64,000 nt of DNA from Xanthomonas pisi DSM 18956 (GTDB lineage: Bacteria > Pseudomonadota > Gammaproteobacteria > Xanthomonadales > Xanthomonadaceae), in assembly GCF_001010415.1 (NCBI RefSeq), contig NZ_JPLE01000020.1, positions 17,178 through 81,177 on the forward strand, written 5' to 3'. The position numbers were made by a program, and so were the translations under genes. Of this stretch, positions 17,226 to 25,938 are shown one piece after another (positions within the stretch are counted from its first letter, which is position 1; every line of letters begins with the position of its first letter). The notes beneath the pieces are model-generated. The model saw only the letters and a program-made list of their open reading frames with translations, made no database searches and had not been told where the DNA came from.

Positions 17226-17708
17226 TCAGCGCAGCACCACCTTGCCGTTGACCACGCGCACATAGGCGTTTTCGCGCACGCCGGCCAGGTCGCGCTGGTT
17301 CACCACGATGACGCGGCCATCGTCCATGCGCACCTGCACATCGAAGCTCTCGCTGGTGACGTTGTTCTGGATGGCATTGCCCGCCAGCGCACCGGCAGCG
17401 GCACCGGCCACGGCCGAGACATTCTTGTTGCCCTTGCTGCCGCCGGTTTCCTTGGAAATCTGGCGGCCGGCAACTGCGCCGACGATGCCGCCGAGCACCG
17501 CGCCGGTGCCGGTGGGCGCCGTGCGGGTGGGGCCGACTTCATCGATGCGGGTGACGATGCCGCAATCCACGCAGCGCGGCGCCGGTTGGGAATAGCCCTG
17601 GTCGTAGCCGCGGTCGCCGCGATAGCTGCCGTACTGGGGCTGGGACGTGGCGCAGCCGACCAGGGTCGCGGTCGCAGCCAGGCCGATAACAAGCAGTCGG
17701 GTTTTCAT
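17226..17708 (-). CDS. Glycine-zipper 2TM lipoprotein (SlyB-like)
   Basis: Outer-membrane-type lipoprotein of 160 residues. The lipobox is TLVGCATS, with the lipidated cysteine at about position 19. A Gly/Tyr/Gln-rich linker follows, then a glycine-zipper 2TM segment (GAVLGGIVGAVAGRQI ... VAGAAAGALAGNAI). The C-terminal domain, VQVRMDDGRVIVVNQRD, resembles the beta domain of SlyB/Pcp proteins. These proteins support envelope integrity. The ATG at 17708 starts the signal peptide. Two other glycine-zipper envelope proteins occur in the window (20.3 and 32.3 kb). Confidence 0.88.
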   Translation of the reverse strand: MKTRLLVIGLAATATLVGCATSQPQYGSYRGDRGYDQGYSQPAPRCVDCGIVTRIDEVGPTRTAPTGTGAVLGGIVGAVAGRQISKETGGSKGNKNVSAVAGAAAGALAGNAIQNNVTSESFDVQVRMDDGRVIVVNQRDLAGVRENAYVRVVNGKVVLR

Positions 17709-17838
17709 GAGGTGTCTCCAGTGGGTCGACAAGGCGGTCGGGGCCGCGGCGACGTCATCCTGTGTTGGTCCAGGTGAACGGTCTGCCAACTGGATCACTC
17801 CAGGCTTAACGAAACCCGAGCGCCGCCTTCATCCAGCC

Positions 17839-18273
17839 TCATCGAAAGTCGCGGTGACACGCCTGGCAGGTTTCTGAAATCTGCCGCTTGATCGGCACGA
17901 ATGCCGCGCAGCTGGACGGCGCGCTGCGCTGCGCCTGCGCCTGCGCCAGTGCAACACGCAGTGCCTGGGCATGCTCGCCGAAGCGGCGGTCTTCGCCAGT
18001 CTGCGCAAATGCCGGTTCCAGTTCGTCGGCAAGCAAGCGCAGCGATTGCAGTCGCGCTTGCTGCTGCGCGGGGACGCAGGCCTCGCCCGGCGGCGGCTGC
18101 AGCGCGCGCAGTTGGTAGTCCAGCACCTGCATCAGGCTGTCGGGCAGCGGGTCGCGCCGCGCCTGCAACGCGCGCGCCACCATGACCGTGGTGATCAGCC
18201 CGATCAACACGCCCAGCACCAGCATGAAGGCGTAACGGGCCGCGCGCGATTGATTGGGAGGTGTGGCGGACAT
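17839..18273 (-). CDS. Membrane-anchored cytochrome c'-like protein
   Basis: A 144-residue protein with one N-terminal membrane helix (about residues 13-34, YAFMLVLGVLIGLITTVMVA). A helical periplasmic domain follows, with a single haem-binding motif CQACH very close to the C-terminus (ETCQACHRDFR). A C-terminal CxxCH in an all-helical protein is typical of class II cytochromes (c' / c556 family). The family members bind small gases or transfer electrons. The uncleaved-looking anchor is unusual, since most class II cytochromes are soluble. It is divergent from tcdA. I infer the class from motif position alone. Confidence 0.7.
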   Translation of the reverse strand: MSATPPNQSRAARYAFMLVLGVLIGLITTVMVARALQARRDPLPDSLMQVLDYQLRALQPPPGEACVPAQQQARLQSLRLLADELEPAFAQTGEDRRFGEHAQALRVALAQAQAQRSAPSSCAAFVPIKRQISETCQACHRDFR

Positions 18274-18344
18274 GAGGAACTGCTCCGGCAGGAAAGCCTA
18301 CGATTGGGCGGACGCGCGCGCGGTGGCGCGCGTAAAATAGGCTG

Positions 18345-19178
18345 ATGAAAGCACAATGGCGTGAACGCTTTGCCGGTATCGACCGGCTGTACGGAGTCGG
18401 CACGGTGGAGCGGTTGTCCGCCTGCCGCGTAGCGGTGGTGGGCATGGGGGGCGTGGGCTCGTGGGTGGTGGAGGCGCTGGCACGGACCGGCATCGGCCAT
18501 CTCCGCCTGATCGATGCCGACGACCTGTGCGTGTCCAACACCAATCGGCAATTGCCGGCGCTGGCCGGGCAATACGGGCGCAACAAGGCGCGCGCCATGG
18601 CCGAACGCTGCGTGGCGATCAACCCGGAGATCGACGCCGAGGCGGTAGAGGCGTTTCTCACCACCGGCAATATCGAAACCCTGCTGGGCGACGGCCTGGA
18701 TCTGGTGATCGACGCCTGCGACAGTTTCCGGGTCAAGGTGGAAACCATCGCCTGGTGCCGCCGCCGCAAGCTGCCGCTGCTCACCGTGGGCGCTGCCGGC
18801 GGGCGCACCGATCCCACCCTGGTGCGGGTACGCGATGTCTCGCGCACCGAACACGACGCGATGCTGGCGCTGATCCGCAAGAAGCTGCGCAGCGAGTTCA
18901 ACTTCCCCAAGAATCCGCAGCGCTATTTCGGCGTGCCGGCGGTGTACTCGCTGGAGAACGTCAAATATCCGCAGGCCGATGGCAGCGTCTGCGGCATCCG
19001 CCCGCAACTGGATGCCGACGCCACGCTCAAGCTGGATTGCGGAGCCGGGCTGGGCGCAGCCACGCATATCACCGGAACGTTCGCGTTTGTGGCGGTTGGC
19101 AAGGCGCTGGAGATGTTGCTCAAGCCCAAGGCCGCTGCGTCCAAGCCGGTGGCCGAGGTCGCTGACGCTTCGCCGTAA
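18345..19178 (+). CDS. tcdA: tRNA threonylcarbamoyladenosine dehydratase
   Basis: E1-like enzyme that uses ATP to cyclise t6A at position 37 of ANN-decoding tRNAs to ct6A. The 277-residue protein shows the ThiF/MoeB-type ATP-binding GMGGVGSWVVEALARTGIG and the following acidic loop LIDADDLCVSNTNRQ. It has the conserved ACDSFRVK segment and the TcdA/CsdL-specific region NFPKNPQRYFGVPAVYSLE. It ends in a membrane-associating hydrophobic stretch plus a Lys/Ala-rich tail. It is followed by a convergent TatD gene 34 bases away. Confidence 0.93.
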   Translation: MKAQWRERFAGIDRLYGVGTVERLSACRVAVVGMGGVGSWVVEALARTGIGHLRLIDADDLCVSNTNRQLPALAGQYGRNKARAMAERCVAINPEIDAEAVEAFLTTGNIETLLGDGLDLVIDACDSFRVKVETIAWCRRRKLPLLTVGAAGGRTDPTLVRVRDVSRTEHDAMLALIRKKLRSEFNFPKNPQRYFGVPAVYSLENVKYPQADGSVCGIRPQLDADATLKLDCGAGLGAATHITGTFAFVAVGKALEMLLKPKAAASKPVAEVADASP

Positions 19179-19212
19179 TCGCATGCGCACACTGCGGCGG
19201 CTGCTTGCCTGA

Positions 19213-19980
19213 TCAGCCCGGCAAGCCGAACAGGGCGCGTGCGTTGGCCGTGGTCTGTGCGGCGATGCGCTCGACGTCTTCGCCGCGCAGCTGCGCGATG
19301 CAGTCCACTACCGTCCGCAGCGCGGCCGGCTCGTTGCGCTCGCCGCGGATGCTGGCATCGGGTTGATCGGGTGCGTCGGTTTCCAGCAGCAGGTGCTGCA
19401 ACGGCATGGTTGCGGCCAGGCCGCGCAGGCGATTGGCGCGCGGGTAGGTGACCGGCCCGCCCAGGCCGATCATGAAACCCAGTTTCCACAATTGCTGCGC
19501 CTGTTCGGGGCTGCCGGCAAAGCTGTGCACCACGCCGCGCAGGCCGCCGACGGCCTTGATGCGGGCGATGACTTCCTCGGTGGCGCGGCGCGCGTGCACG
19601 ATCAGCGGCAGGTCGTGGCGCTTGGCCAGGCGCAGCTGCCCATCGAAATAGTCGCGCTGGGCCTGCGCGTCCAGGCCTGGGAGATAGAAATCCAGCCCGC
19701 ATTCGCCGATCGCACAGGGGCGCTCGCGCTCGATCCACTCGGCCAGCAGCTCCAGATGCTCGGGGCGGTGTTGATCCAGGAAGATCGGGTGCAGGCCATA
19801 GGCCGGATGCAGCCCCGGCGCCTGTTCACACACCGCACGCAAGCCCGGCCAGCTGGCGGCGGTGACGGCCGGCACCACCTGTTGCATGACGCCGGCTTGG
19901 CGCGCGCGCGCGATCACCGCAGGGCGGTCGTGGTCGAATTCACCCGCGTCCAGATGGCAATGGCTGTCGATCAACTCCAT
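19213..19980 (-). CDS. TatD-family metal-dependent DNase
   Basis: Metal-dependent hydrolase of 255 residues with an amidohydrolase TIM-barrel fold. Metal ligands are visible as HCH in LIDSHCHLDAGEFD, the Glu in AIGECGLDFY, the His in PLIVHARRA, a second His in VVHSFAGS, and the Asp in LLLETDAPD. These match TatD/YcfH/YjjV nucleases, which act on DNA or D-aminoacyl-tRNA. The ATG at 19980 overlaps the stop of the upstream small membrane-protein gene (TGATG), so the two are translationally coupled. Confidence 0.9.
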   Translation of the reverse strand: MELIDSHCHLDAGEFDHDRPAVIARARQAGVMQQVVPAVTAASWPGLRAVCEQAPGLHPAYGLHPIFLDQHRPEHLELLAEWIERERPCAIGECGLDFYLPGLDAQAQRDYFDGQLRLAKRHDLPLIVHARRATEEVIARIKAVGGLRGVVHSFAGSPEQAQQLWKLGFMIGLGGPVTYPRANRLRGLAATMPLQHLLLETDAPDQPDASIRGERNEPAALRTVVDCIAQLRGEDVERIAAQTTANARALFGLPG

Positions 19981-20195
19981 CAGTCGCGGTGCACCGGTGC
20001 CGGCAGCGGTGCCTTGCGGGTTTTCCAGTTCGCCAGCAGCAGCGTGGTCAGGCCGAACAGCAGTTCGTCCAGAAACGGGACCGGGTCCGGCAACGCCACA
20101 TCGACCAGGAACAACGCCGCAGCCAGCTTGAACAGCGTGGGATAGCGCAACTTGCCCGCCCACTCCAGGGCACGCGCAGTCAGGGGATTTCGCAT
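19980..20195 (-). CDS. Small hydrophobic protein coupled to the TatD gene
   Basis: A 71-residue protein with one amphipathic/hydrophobic stretch (PTLFKLAAALFLVDVALPDPVPFLDELLFGLTTLLLANW) and a basic C-terminus. It is probably membrane-associated. I recall similar short proteins in xanthomonads without known function. It overlaps the downstream TatD gene by one base, which argues that it is really translated. No catalytic motif is visible. Confidence 0.7.
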   Translation of the reverse strand: MRNPLTARALEWAGKLRYPTLFKLAAALFLVDVALPDPVPFLDELLFGLTTLLLANWKTRKAPLPAPVHRD

Positions 20196-20339
20196 GCGAA
20201 GACTCCGGCTGTTAGAAGTGCATGAAGTAACCGCTAGCTGAACTTAACCGAGGCGTTCATGAGCGAGGGCGTTTTTGTTCAGGGTTCACGTGCTGGAATC
20301 ACGCCGTCAACAACGCGGTGCGTCCGCAGGGAGCTGGTT

Positions 20340-21131
20340 ATGAAGAGCAATACCACCACTATACTGGTCGCTGCAGGTGCTTTGCTGGTGGGAGGCGTGG
20401 CCACCGCCGCCTTCATGAATAACCGTCCGTCGTCGGGGGACTTCGTTGCCAACGGCGAGCCGGCGCCGCGCGGCCTGGAGTACGCCGACGTGGTCAAGGT
20501 CGCACCGATCACCCAGCGCGAGCCGCAGTACGCGCAGGTCGTCAACAGCGCCGCGATCCGCGAAACCACCACCAGCTCCTCGCCGCGCGAAGTGTGCCGC
20601 GACGTGGTGGTGCAGGAGCGTTTGCCCGAGCGCGACGGCAATGTCGGCGGCACGGTGGCCGGTGCGGTGATCGGCGGCCTGATCGGCAACCAGGTGGGCG
20701 GCGGCAACGGCCGCAAGCTGGCGACCGCCGCAGGTGCGGTGGGTGGCGGCTTCATCGGCAACCGGGTCGACCGCAATCATGTCGGTGGCCGCGTCGTCGA
20801 TCGCACCGAACGCCAGTGCCATACCGAAAACGCCAATTCCAGTTCCTCGCGCGTGGTGGGCTACGACGTGACCTACCGCAATGCCGATGGCACCACCGGG
20901 ACCATGCGCATGGACAGCAAGCCGGGCGAGCGTATCTCGCTGGGCGACGCCGATAACGTGGTGGCCTACGACGTGACCTACCGCTATGACGGTTTCGAAA
21001 AGACCGTGCGGATGAACGACAAGCCGGCGAGCGATCGTCTGCCGGTGGTCGACGGTCAGCTGGTGACCCAGACCGCGTCGACGGCCGGTGACCGGGGTGT
21101 CCGCGTGGATGCGGGCAGTACGCGCCAGTAA
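20340..21131 (+). CDS. Glycine-zipper 2TM domain envelope protein
   Basis: A 263-residue exported protein. The N-terminus is a membrane anchor or signal (TTTILVAAGALLVGGVATAAF). A Gly-zipper 2TM segment occupies the middle (VGGTVAGAVIGGLIGNQVGGG ... GAVGGGFIGNRV). The C-terminal half holds two tandem copies of a beta motif: VVGYDVTYRNADGTTGTMRMDSKPG and VVAYDVTYRYDGFEKTVRMNDKP. The duplicated YDVTY...MRM/VRM.DKP unit is the notable feature. The ATG at 20340 is preceded by AGGGAG. A strong terminator follows. It probably contributes to envelope structure, but no specific role is known. Confidence 0.8.
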   Translation: MKSNTTTILVAAGALLVGGVATAAFMNNRPSSGDFVANGEPAPRGLEYADVVKVAPITQREPQYAQVVNSAAIRETTTSSSPREVCRDVVVQERLPERDGNVGGTVAGAVIGGLIGNQVGGGNGRKLATAAGAVGGGFIGNRVDRNHVGGRVVDRTERQCHTENANSSSSRVVGYDVTYRNADGTTGTMRMDSKPGERISLGDADNVVAYDVTYRYDGFEKTVRMNDKPASDRLPVVDGQLVTQTASTAGDRGVRVDAGSTRQ

Positions 21132-21174
21132 TAAAACGCTGGCAGCTTTCCGTAAGGATCGCTGCGTCAGCAAG

Positions 21175-21201
21175 AAAAGAGCCGGCACTGCCGGCTCTTT
21201 T
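21175..21201 (+). terminator. Rho-independent terminator
   Basis: AAAAGAGCCGGCA, C, TGCCGGCTCTTTT, then further T residues. It lies 44 bases after the glycine-zipper gene stop and is symmetric enough to work both ways. Confidence 0.9.
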
Positions 21202-21303
21202 TGTTTTCAGGCCAGCGGTCAATCCCGTGCGCTGGACACGTCGCCGCCATGTTCGGCAGGCAACTGGCAGATAATCGCCGCTTCTCCTGTGGTGGAAGCC
21301 AGC

Positions 21304-22467
21304 ATGCCGGTGCGTCCCGATGATCTGTTCGATGTCCGTGCGCTGCTGACCGACGAAGAGCGGGCGGTGCAGGACGCCGTCGCGCGTTTTACCGATACGC
21401 GGGTACTGCCGGCGATCGGCGATGCCTTCGATGCGGGGCGGTTCCCGCGCGAGTGGGTGCCGGAACTGGCGCAACTGGGATTGCTGGGGCCCAGCCTGCC
21501 GGTCGACGATGGCGGTGCAGGTCTGGGAGCGGTGTCCTACGGGCTGATCTGCCAGGAACTGGAGCGCGGCGACAGCGGCCTGCGCAGTTTCGTCAGCGTG
21601 CAGTCCTCGCTGTGCATGTATCCCATCCATGCCTATGGCAGCGACGCGCAACGCCAGCGCTGGTTGCCGGAGATGGCCGCCGGCCGCGTCATCGGCTGCT
21701 TCGGCCTGAGCGAAGCGCAAGGCGGCTCGGACCCTGCGGCCATGACCACCCGGGCAGTGCGCGATGGCGACGGCTGGCGCCTGAACGGCGCAAAGATGTG
21801 GATCACCAACGGCAGCATCGCCAGCCTGGCCATCGTCTGGGCGCACACCGACGATGGCGTGTGCGGGTTCCTGGTGGAAACCGCCAGCCCCGGTTTCACG
21901 GCGCAGGACATCGCCCACAAGATGAGCCTGCGCGCCTCGGTGACCTCGGCGCTGTTCCTGGATGACGTGTTCGTGCCGGAGCAGATGCGCCTGCCGAACG
22001 CGGCCGGGTTGAAGGCGCCGCTGGGTTGCCTCAATCAGGCGCGCTACGGCATCGCCTGGGGTGCGATCGGCGCGGCGGTGGCCTGCCTGCGCGAGGCGCT
22101 GGCGTATGCCGGCGAACGCATCCTGTTCGGCCGGCCGCTGGCGGCCACCCAGAGCGCGCAGATCAAGCTGGCCGATATGGCGCGGCGGATCTCCACCGCA
22201 CAGTTGCTGGCGCTGCAGCTTGGCCGTCTGAAGGAGGCCGGGACGCTGCGGCCGGAACAGATCTCGCTGGCAAAGTGGAATAATTGCCGCATGGCGCTGG
22301 ACGTGGCGCGCGAATGCCGCGACCTTCTGGGGGCGGCCGGCATCACCACCGAACATGTGGCGATCCGGCATGCGCTCAACCTGGAATCGGTGATTACCTA
22401 CGAGGGCACCGAAACCGTGCACCAGCTAGTGGTGGGACGTGCGCTGACGGGACTCAATGCGTTTTGA
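21304..22467 (+). CDS. Glutaryl-CoA dehydrogenase-type acyl-CoA dehydrogenase
   Basis: FAD enzyme of 387 residues. It matches the glutaryl-CoA dehydrogenase branch, which oxidises and decarboxylates glutaryl-CoA to crotonyl-CoA in lysine and tryptophan breakdown. Visible motifs are CFGLSEAQGGSDPAAM and KMWITNGSIASLAIVWA (FAD/substrate loops). Also present are ARYGIAWGAIGAA and the catalytic Glu in YEGTETVHQLVVGRALTG, which closely follows the family pattern YEGTxxxHxLxxGRxxTG. The start ATG at 21304 gives the standard length. The next gene overlaps its end by 11 bases, pointing to co-expression. Confidence 0.88.
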   Translation: MPVRPDDLFDVRALLTDEERAVQDAVARFTDTRVLPAIGDAFDAGRFPREWVPELAQLGLLGPSLPVDDGGAGLGAVSYGLICQELERGDSGLRSFVSVQSSLCMYPIHAYGSDAQRQRWLPEMAAGRVIGCFGLSEAQGGSDPAAMTTRAVRDGDGWRLNGAKMWITNGSIASLAIVWAHTDDGVCGFLVETASPGFTAQDIAHKMSLRASVTSALFLDDVFVPEQMRLPNAAGLKAPLGCLNQARYGIAWGAIGAAVACLREALAYAGERILFGRPLAATQSAQIKLADMARRISTAQLLALQLGRLKEAGTLRPEQISLAKWNNCRMALDVARECRDLLGAAGITTEHVAIRHALNLESVITYEGTETVHQLVVGRALTGLNAF

Positions 22468-25099
22468 CGAGGAGTGGGTGTTGATCGGCAAGGATGTGGT
22501 GCGACGCCTGAGAGGCGTCTTCTGGACGCTGTGCGGGATCTGCGCGATTGCCGCGATCGTGATAGCGCCGGCGCAAGCGAACGAGGCGCCGAGCATGGCG
22601 CCGGCACCGGCATGGGTGGTGGCCGATGCGGTGCCCGACAGCGTGCCGGGTGCGAGCGGACTGCGCTATGAGCTGGTGTCCGATCAGGTCGATCTCACCG
22701 GCCCGGCGGTGCGCGCGTACCGCCGGTTGAGCTATACGGTGCAGCGCGCCAAGAGCCTGGACGAGGCCGGGCAGATCTCCATCGATTACCAGCCGCAGTA
22801 TCAGACGTTGCAGCTCAACAGCCTGGATGTCTGGCGTGCGGGTCAGCGCATCGACATGCGCAGCCGCGCGCATTACGCCAAGCTGCGCCGCGAAAGCGGC
22901 CTGGAAGACGGTTTGATCGATGGCGCGCTGACGCTGTCGATCACCTTGCCGGACCTGCGCGTGGGCGACCGGGTCGATTACGGGGTGACCATCAGCGGCA
23001 GCAATCCGGTGTTCGGCAAGGGTTATTACGACGTGTTCGATGCGCGCTACGGCGTGCCGCTGGGCGAACGGCGGGTCCGTGTGCGCTATCCCGCCGACAT
23101 GGCCTTGCAGTGGCGCATCAGCGCGCCGGGCTTCAGCCGCGCTGTCAGCAAGGCCGATGGGGTCACGTTGCTGAATATCGGGGCAAGCAACGTCGCCGCC
23201 GTGCAGGAGGAAAAAGGCGCTCCAGACGATGTGGACCCGTACGGGTTGATCGAAGTGTCCACGGCCGGCAACTGGGCGCGGGTGGCGGCGTGGGCCGCGC
23301 AGCTGTACCCGGATGCATTCCAGGATGCGCAGGTGGCTGCCAGCATGAGGCAGAGCCTGCGGCTGCGCAGCGACGATGCGCAAGGCGCACTGCTGCGTGC
23401 GGTGGCCTTCGTGCAGGGCGAGATCCGTTACGTCGGCCTGGACATGGGCGAGAACTCGCATGCCCCGCATGCGCCGGAAGTGACGTTGCGCAACCGCTAC
23501 GGCGACTGCAAGGACAAGGCGACCTTGTTGATTGCGCTGCTGCAGTTGGCCGGCATCCGCGCCGAGCCGGTGCTGGTCAACAGCGACAAGGGCGCCACGC
23601 TGGACAAGCGCCTGCCGAGCCCCTACGCATTCGACCATGTTGTGGTGCGCGCACATCTGCCGCAGGGCGATGTGTGGGTGGACGCCACACGCGACCGCGA
23701 GGAAGGCCCGCTTGCGCAGCGTCGGCCGCTGCCGTTCGTGCGCGGATTGCCGGTCCTGGCCGGGCAGGACGCCCTGATCGACGTGCCGGCGCCGATGCCG
23801 ACCTTGCCGCAGGTAGAAGTCGTTGAAGACATCGCGATTTCGCTGCGCAAACCGCAGCGCGTGGCCACCTTCAGCGTGGACACCACCTACCGGCAGGGAC
23901 GCGGCGAACGGGTGGCGTCGAGTTTCGAAAACGATGGCGCGCAGGCGATGGGGGAGCGCTATCTGGAGTTCATGCAGCAGTACTACACCGCGCTGACACA
24001 GGTCGATGCGCCCACCATCGACGATAGCGATGCATTGAATGTGCGCACGCATGAAACCTATCGGCTGGAATGGCCGGCGGCAGAAGGCGACGAAGTGGGT
24101 TTCCCGCTGTTTCAGCTCGGCGACTGGATGGATAGCTTGCCCAAGGAGGCGCGCAAGAGCCCGCTGGCGTTGCGCGGGCCGCAGCTGGCACGGCAGACCG
24201 TGCGCGTGCAGGCAGACCCGGCGGCCAAGGTGGCTGCAGACACGCAGACCGTGTCCAACCCCTGGTTTCGCTTCTCGCGCACGATTGCGATGCGCGATGG
24301 CCGTATCGAGATCATCGGGCAATGGCAGCGCTTCGCCGACCGCATCCCCGCCAATCAGGTGGCGCGTGCGGCGGCCGACATGGAGCGCGCGCGCGACCTG
24401 CTGTACTTCAATCACGACCTCAAGCCGCAGCGGCGCAGGCAACCGACCGATTGGCGAGCGCTGAGCTACCCACTGGTCGGGTTGCTGGCATTGATCGTGC
24501 TGGTGCTGGGTTGCCTGGCCTGGTGGCGTGGCGGCGGCCTGGGCGGGCTGCTGTTCGATCCGCACGGCACGGTGCAGCGCATGCCGCAGCAGAGCGGTTT
24601 GCGCCGCAGCGCGTGGGCCGTGTTTGCGGTGACCACGCTGGTGTCGGCGTGGATGTGGCTGCAGGCCTTGCCATGGTGGATGCAGCTGGCCGGTGCGCTG
24701 GCCGTGGGAGCGGTGCTGGTGCTGGGTTGCGTGCTGCTCAAACAGCTGTTGCGCTGGATGGGTAGCGCAGCGCAGGTCGAGCGGCTGCTGCCGGCGATGG
24801 CGGGCAGCGTCTTGCCATGGCTGGTGTGCGTCCTTGCCGGGCTGGTCGCGCTCAAGGGCAGGCCGGCCCTGCTGCAGAGCGGTGCCAACGATCCGGCCGG
24901 CATGGCGCAGTTGTCGATGTGCGTGCTGCTGTTGATGCTGGGCGGGCTGTGGTGGTCGGTGTGCTCGGTTCAGGCCGTTGCCGGTGCCACCGGATGCGGG
25001 CGCACGCGCGCGTTCGGCGCCTGGGCCTTGACGCTGTCGCTGCTGGGTGTGGTCATCGCGGTGCTGGGCGTACCGGTGGCGATCGTGGCGACGGCCTGA
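22457..25099 (+). CDS. DUF3857/transglutaminase-like membrane protein
   Basis: An 880-residue protein combining several parts. There is an N-terminal signal or anchor (about residues 19-40), then a DUF3857 beta-rich domain. A transglutaminase-like core follows, with the cysteine in NRYGDCKDKATLLIALL near residue 350 and the His/Asp pair in FDHVVVRAHLPQGDVWVDATRDR. After a second extracytoplasmic region come five or six C-terminal membrane helices from about residue 670. The catalytic triad is complete. The bulk of the protein should face the periplasm. Substrate unknown; related proteins may be peptidases or crosslinkers. It overlaps the acyl-CoA dehydrogenase gene by 11 bases. Confidence 0.82.
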   Translation: MRFDEEWVLIGKDVVRRLRGVFWTLCGICAIAAIVIAPAQANEAPSMAPAPAWVVADAVPDSVPGASGLRYELVSDQVDLTGPAVRAYRRLSYTVQRAKSLDEAGQISIDYQPQYQTLQLNSLDVWRAGQRIDMRSRAHYAKLRRESGLEDGLIDGALTLSITLPDLRVGDRVDYGVTISGSNPVFGKGYYDVFDARYGVPLGERRVRVRYPADMALQWRISAPGFSRAVSKADGVTLLNIGASNVAAVQEEKGAPDDVDPYGLIEVSTAGNWARVAAWAAQLYPDAFQDAQVAASMRQSLRLRSDDAQGALLRAVAFVQGEIRYVGLDMGENSHAPHAPEVTLRNRYGDCKDKATLLIALLQLAGIRAEPVLVNSDKGATLDKRLPSPYAFDHVVVRAHLPQGDVWVDATRDREEGPLAQRRPLPFVRGLPVLAGQDALIDVPAPMPTLPQVEVVEDIAISLRKPQRVATFSVDTTYRQGRGERVASSFENDGAQAMGERYLEFMQQYYTALTQVDAPTIDDSDALNVRTHETYRLEWPAAEGDEVGFPLFQLGDWMDSLPKEARKSPLALRGPQLARQTVRVQADPAAKVAADTQTVSNPWFRFSRTIAMRDGRIEIIGQWQRFADRIPANQVARAAADMERARDLLYFNHDLKPQRRRQPTDWRALSYPLVGLLALIVLVLGCLAWWRGGGLGGLLFDPHGTVQRMPQQSGLRRSAWAVFAVTTLVSAWMWLQALPWWMQLAGALAVGAVLVLGCVLLKQLLRWMGSAAQVERLLPAMAGSVLPWLVCVLAGLVALKGRPALLQSGANDPAGMAQLSMCVLLLMLGGLWWSVCSVQAVAGATGCGRTRAFGAWALTLSLLGVVIAVLGVPVAIVATA

Positions 25100-25127
25100 G
25101 CTATGCCATCGCTGCAACGCCGCTGGC

Positions 25128-25163
25128 GATGGCAGCGATGGCAGCGATGGCAACGACGGCGGC
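25128..25163. repeat. 9-bp tandem repeat, four imperfect copies
   Basis: GATGGCAGC twice, then GATGGCAAC and GACGGCGGC. It lies between the DUF3857 gene and the second GST gene. A short tract of this type can change length by slippage, but it is outside any coding sequence. Confidence 0.6.
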
Positions 25164-25253
25164 AGGCGGCTGTCGTTGCATGCAAAGGGCTTTGCAAAGG
25201 CGCACAGGGCTGTGACACTGCCAGCCCCTCGTCGTTGCCGCGGAGCCAGCTTG

Positions 25254-25898
25254 ATGTCGACCGTGCGTCCCCCGTTGACCGTGCATGGCATGTCCAGTTC
25301 CGGCAACTGCTACAAGGTGCGTCTGCTGCTGGAGCAGCTGGGTAGCCGCTATCACTGGGTCGAAGTGGACAGCGTGGCCGGGCAGACCCGCACACCGGAC
25401 TACCTGGCCAAGAATCCCAACGGCAAGGTGCCGATGGTGGAACGCGACGACGGCCGCGTGCTGACCGAATCCAACGCGATCCTGTTCTGGCTGGCCGAAG
25501 GCACGCCATACCTGCCCACCGATGCGTGGCAGCGCGCGCAGGCGCTGAGCTGGATGTTCTTCGAGCAATACAGCCATGAGCCGTATCTGGCGGTGGCGCG
25601 TTTCATCAGCCTGTGGACACCGCGCGATGCATCGCGCCGCGCCGAACTGCCGCAGCTGCGCGTGCGCGGCGAACAGGCGCTGGCAGTGATGGAGCAGCAT
25701 CTGCAGCAGCACGTCTGGTTCACCGGCAGCGACTACGGCATCGCCGATATCGCGCTGTTTGCGTATACCCATTGCGCCGAGGACGGCGGCTTCGATCTGG
25801 AGCGCTGGCCGGCGATCGGTGCCTGGCTGCAACGCGTCCAGGCCTTGCCCGGGTTTGTCGCAATGCCGGCGCCTGCATCCGCCTCGGTGAGCGCATGA
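25254..25898 (+). CDS. Glutathione S-transferase family protein
   Basis: A 214-residue GST-fold enzyme. The N-terminal domain has the active-site region MSSSGNCYKVRLLLEQLG and the cis-Pro motif NGKVPMVERDDGRVLTESNAIL, which binds glutathione. The C-terminal domain includes YGIADIALFAYTH, the conserved staple. Its N-terminal domain is quite different from the 13.2-kb GST, so they are distant paralogues. The gene lies between the transglutaminase-like gene and asparagine synthetase, all on the same strand. The ATG at 25254 has no strong ribosome binding site but matches the family start. Confidence 0.88.
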   Translation: MSTVRPPLTVHGMSSSGNCYKVRLLLEQLGSRYHWVEVDSVAGQTRTPDYLAKNPNGKVPMVERDDGRVLTESNAILFWLAEGTPYLPTDAWQRAQALSWMFFEQYSHEPYLAVARFISLWTPRDASRRAELPQLRVRGEQALAVMEQHLQQHVWFTGSDYGIADIALFAYTHCAEDGGFDLERWPAIGAWLQRVQALPGFVAMPAPASASVSA

Positions 25899-25938
25899 GC
25901 GACATGCACGGCATCGGCCGCCCGCAGGAGCACTGACG

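Noticed and set aside
22454..25306. 950-codon open frame on the minus strand
   Set aside because: Antisense shadow of the DUF3857/transglutaminase gene, with shadow-type composition and no start signal.
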